Shown here: piece after piece, positions 6,028 through 6,799 of the stretch
Layout of the letters: every line of letters starts with the position of its first letter
How positions within the stretch are numbered: position 1 is the first letter of the stretch
From: Flavobacteriales bacterium
Lineage (GTDB): Bacteria > Bacteroidota > Bacteroidia > Flavobacteriales_F > PHOS-HE28
Length of the DNA: 6,799 nucleotides
Direction: 5' to 3'
Assembly: GCA_020437875.1 (NCBI GenBank)
Contig: JAGQVR010000154.1
Coordinates: 1 to 6,799, forward strand
Notes under the pieces: model-generated
What the model saw: only the letters and a program-made list of their open reading frames with translations
Databases searched by the model: none
Told to the model about the DNA's origin: nothing
Position numbers and translations under genes: made by a program

Positions 6028-6073
6028 GCGGTGCTGGTTGCTATGGTAAAGGACGGCGGAACTACCCGTGTCT

Positions 6074-6799
6074 TCAGGCCGTTCGGGCCAAGGTTACGAA
6101 CGAATCGAAGCTCACTTTCTCCTCCTTCGGGCTCAGCAGGGCCTTGAAGTGGGTGTTCAACTTCTGCTCCACGATGGTGTTGCGGATCCGACCAAGCTGC
6201 TCCCGGTCGCCCATCATGCGGGCCACCATCTGTTGCAACTGCTCACCCTCCGGTGCCGGCATCCCGTATTGTGCGAACTGGTCGGCCATGTACCGCTTGG
6301 CGAACGCGTCCATCTCCTCGCCCTTCGCCTCCAGGCCGTACTTCTCGATCACGCGTTCCTCCAGCAGCTGGCGCTTCAGGCCGGAGGCGTATTCCCCATA
6401 GCTCTCCTCGATCTGTTCCGGGGTCGCGGGGTTCTCACTCGTCTCCCGTATCCACCGCTTCAGGAAGGCATCAGGTAGGTCGAAACTGGTGGAGTCCATC
6501 AGCCTCCTCATCACCTGGCGCTTGAAGATCCGGTCGCTGTCGCGGCGGAACATGTTCTCCAGCCCTTCCTGCACCTTGGCGCGGAATCCGGCCTCATCCG
6601 TCACGGCGTCCTTTCCGTAGACCCGGTCGAACAACTCCTGGTCGATCTCAACCGGCACCATCCGCTTGATCTCCGCGATGCGGAAGAGGAAGCTCCCCTC
6701 AAGATGGTGCACCCGCTCGTGATCAACACCGAGCATGCGCGCCAGGTCGTCGTGATCCTTGCTCACCTTGTGCGGATCGAGCACGACCTCATCACCGAC
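6074..6799 (-). CDS. tig: Trigger factor, C-terminal part (5' end outside window)
   Basis: The frame is open from the right edge to the TGA at 6076-6074, giving 241 visible codons; the ribosome-binding domain and most of the PPIase domain lie beyond the window. The first about 55 residues (ARMLGVDHERVHHLEGSFLFRIAEIKRMVPVEID) look like the end of the FKBP-type PPIase domain returning into the chaperone body. The rest is the helical SurA-like C-terminal domain, with ELFDRVYGKDAVTDEAGFRAKV, RDSDRIFKRQVMRRLMDSTSFDLPDAFLKRW and the late VEQKLNTHFKALLSPKEEKVSFDSF typical of Bacteroidota trigger factors. The protein binds ribosomes near the exit tunnel and shields nascent chains. Identification rests on these blocks and on the immediately following clpP and clpX genes. 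The GTG at 6784 is an internal valine, not the start. Confidence 0.9.
   Translation of the reverse strand, partial: VGDEVVLDPHKVSKDHDDLARMLGVDHERVHHLEGSFLFRIAEIKRMVPVEIDQELFDRVYGKDAVTDEAGFRAKVQEGLENMFRRDSDRIFKRQVMRRLMDSTSFDLPDAFLKRWIRETSENPATPEQIEESYGEYASGLKRQLLEERVIEKYGLEAKGEEMDAFAKRYMADQFAQYGMPAPEGEQLQQMVARMMGDREQLGRIRNTIVEQKLNTHFKALLSPKEEKVSFDSFVTLARTA

Overview
The window looks like chromosomal DNA of a Bacteroidota bacterium, most likely a GC-rich, uncultured-type member of the Flavobacteriales or a related order. The evidence is a secreted protein with a type IX secretion (T9SS) type A C-terminal sorting domain, a DUF2911 lipoprotein-free exported protein, a ClpP with the Bacteroidota-type N-terminus (TPYIIEERQLNVAQMDVFSR), TAnnTTTG-type promoter boxes, and start codons with no convincing Shine-Dalgarno sequence. 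By eye the GC content is near 58-60 %, high for this phylum. The order-level placement is inference.

Layout from left to right. Positions 1-553 (+) hold the 3' end of a sodium:solute symporter. Positions 554-801 are non-coding and carry a good candidate promoter. Positions 802-2754 (+) encode a 650-residue secreted T9SS cargo protein of unknown function, closed by a strong intrinsic terminator (2772-2803). A gene-free convergent spacer follows (2804-3010), then a UUCG-type terminator (3011-3035, - strand) for the next gene. All remaining genes are on the - strand: a secreted DUF2911 protein (3058-3894), clpX (3962-5197), clpP (5347-6027) and the 3' part of tig, trigger factor (6074 to the right edge).

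Read in the direction of transcription, the right half is tig - clpP - clpX - DUF2911. The first three form the well-known proteostasis cluster: trigger factor handles nascent chains at the ribosome, and ClpX unfolds and feeds substrates into the ClpP peptidase chamber. tig and clpP are only 46 bp apart, whereas clpP and clpX are separated by 149 bp containing several hairpins, one of them very stable and fully paired only in the RNA made from this operon. The DUF2911 gene is 67 bp downstream of clpX and has its own perfect -7-type box, so it is probably at least partly independent.

I see no mobile element, CRISPR array, RNA gene or evidently new defence or biosynthetic system. The most interesting signals are the structured clpP-clpX spacer, an 8-mer shared just upstream of the clpP and clpX start codons, and the uncharacterised T9SS cargo protein. 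The very long antisense reading frames opposite most genes are explained by codon usage and are not annotated.
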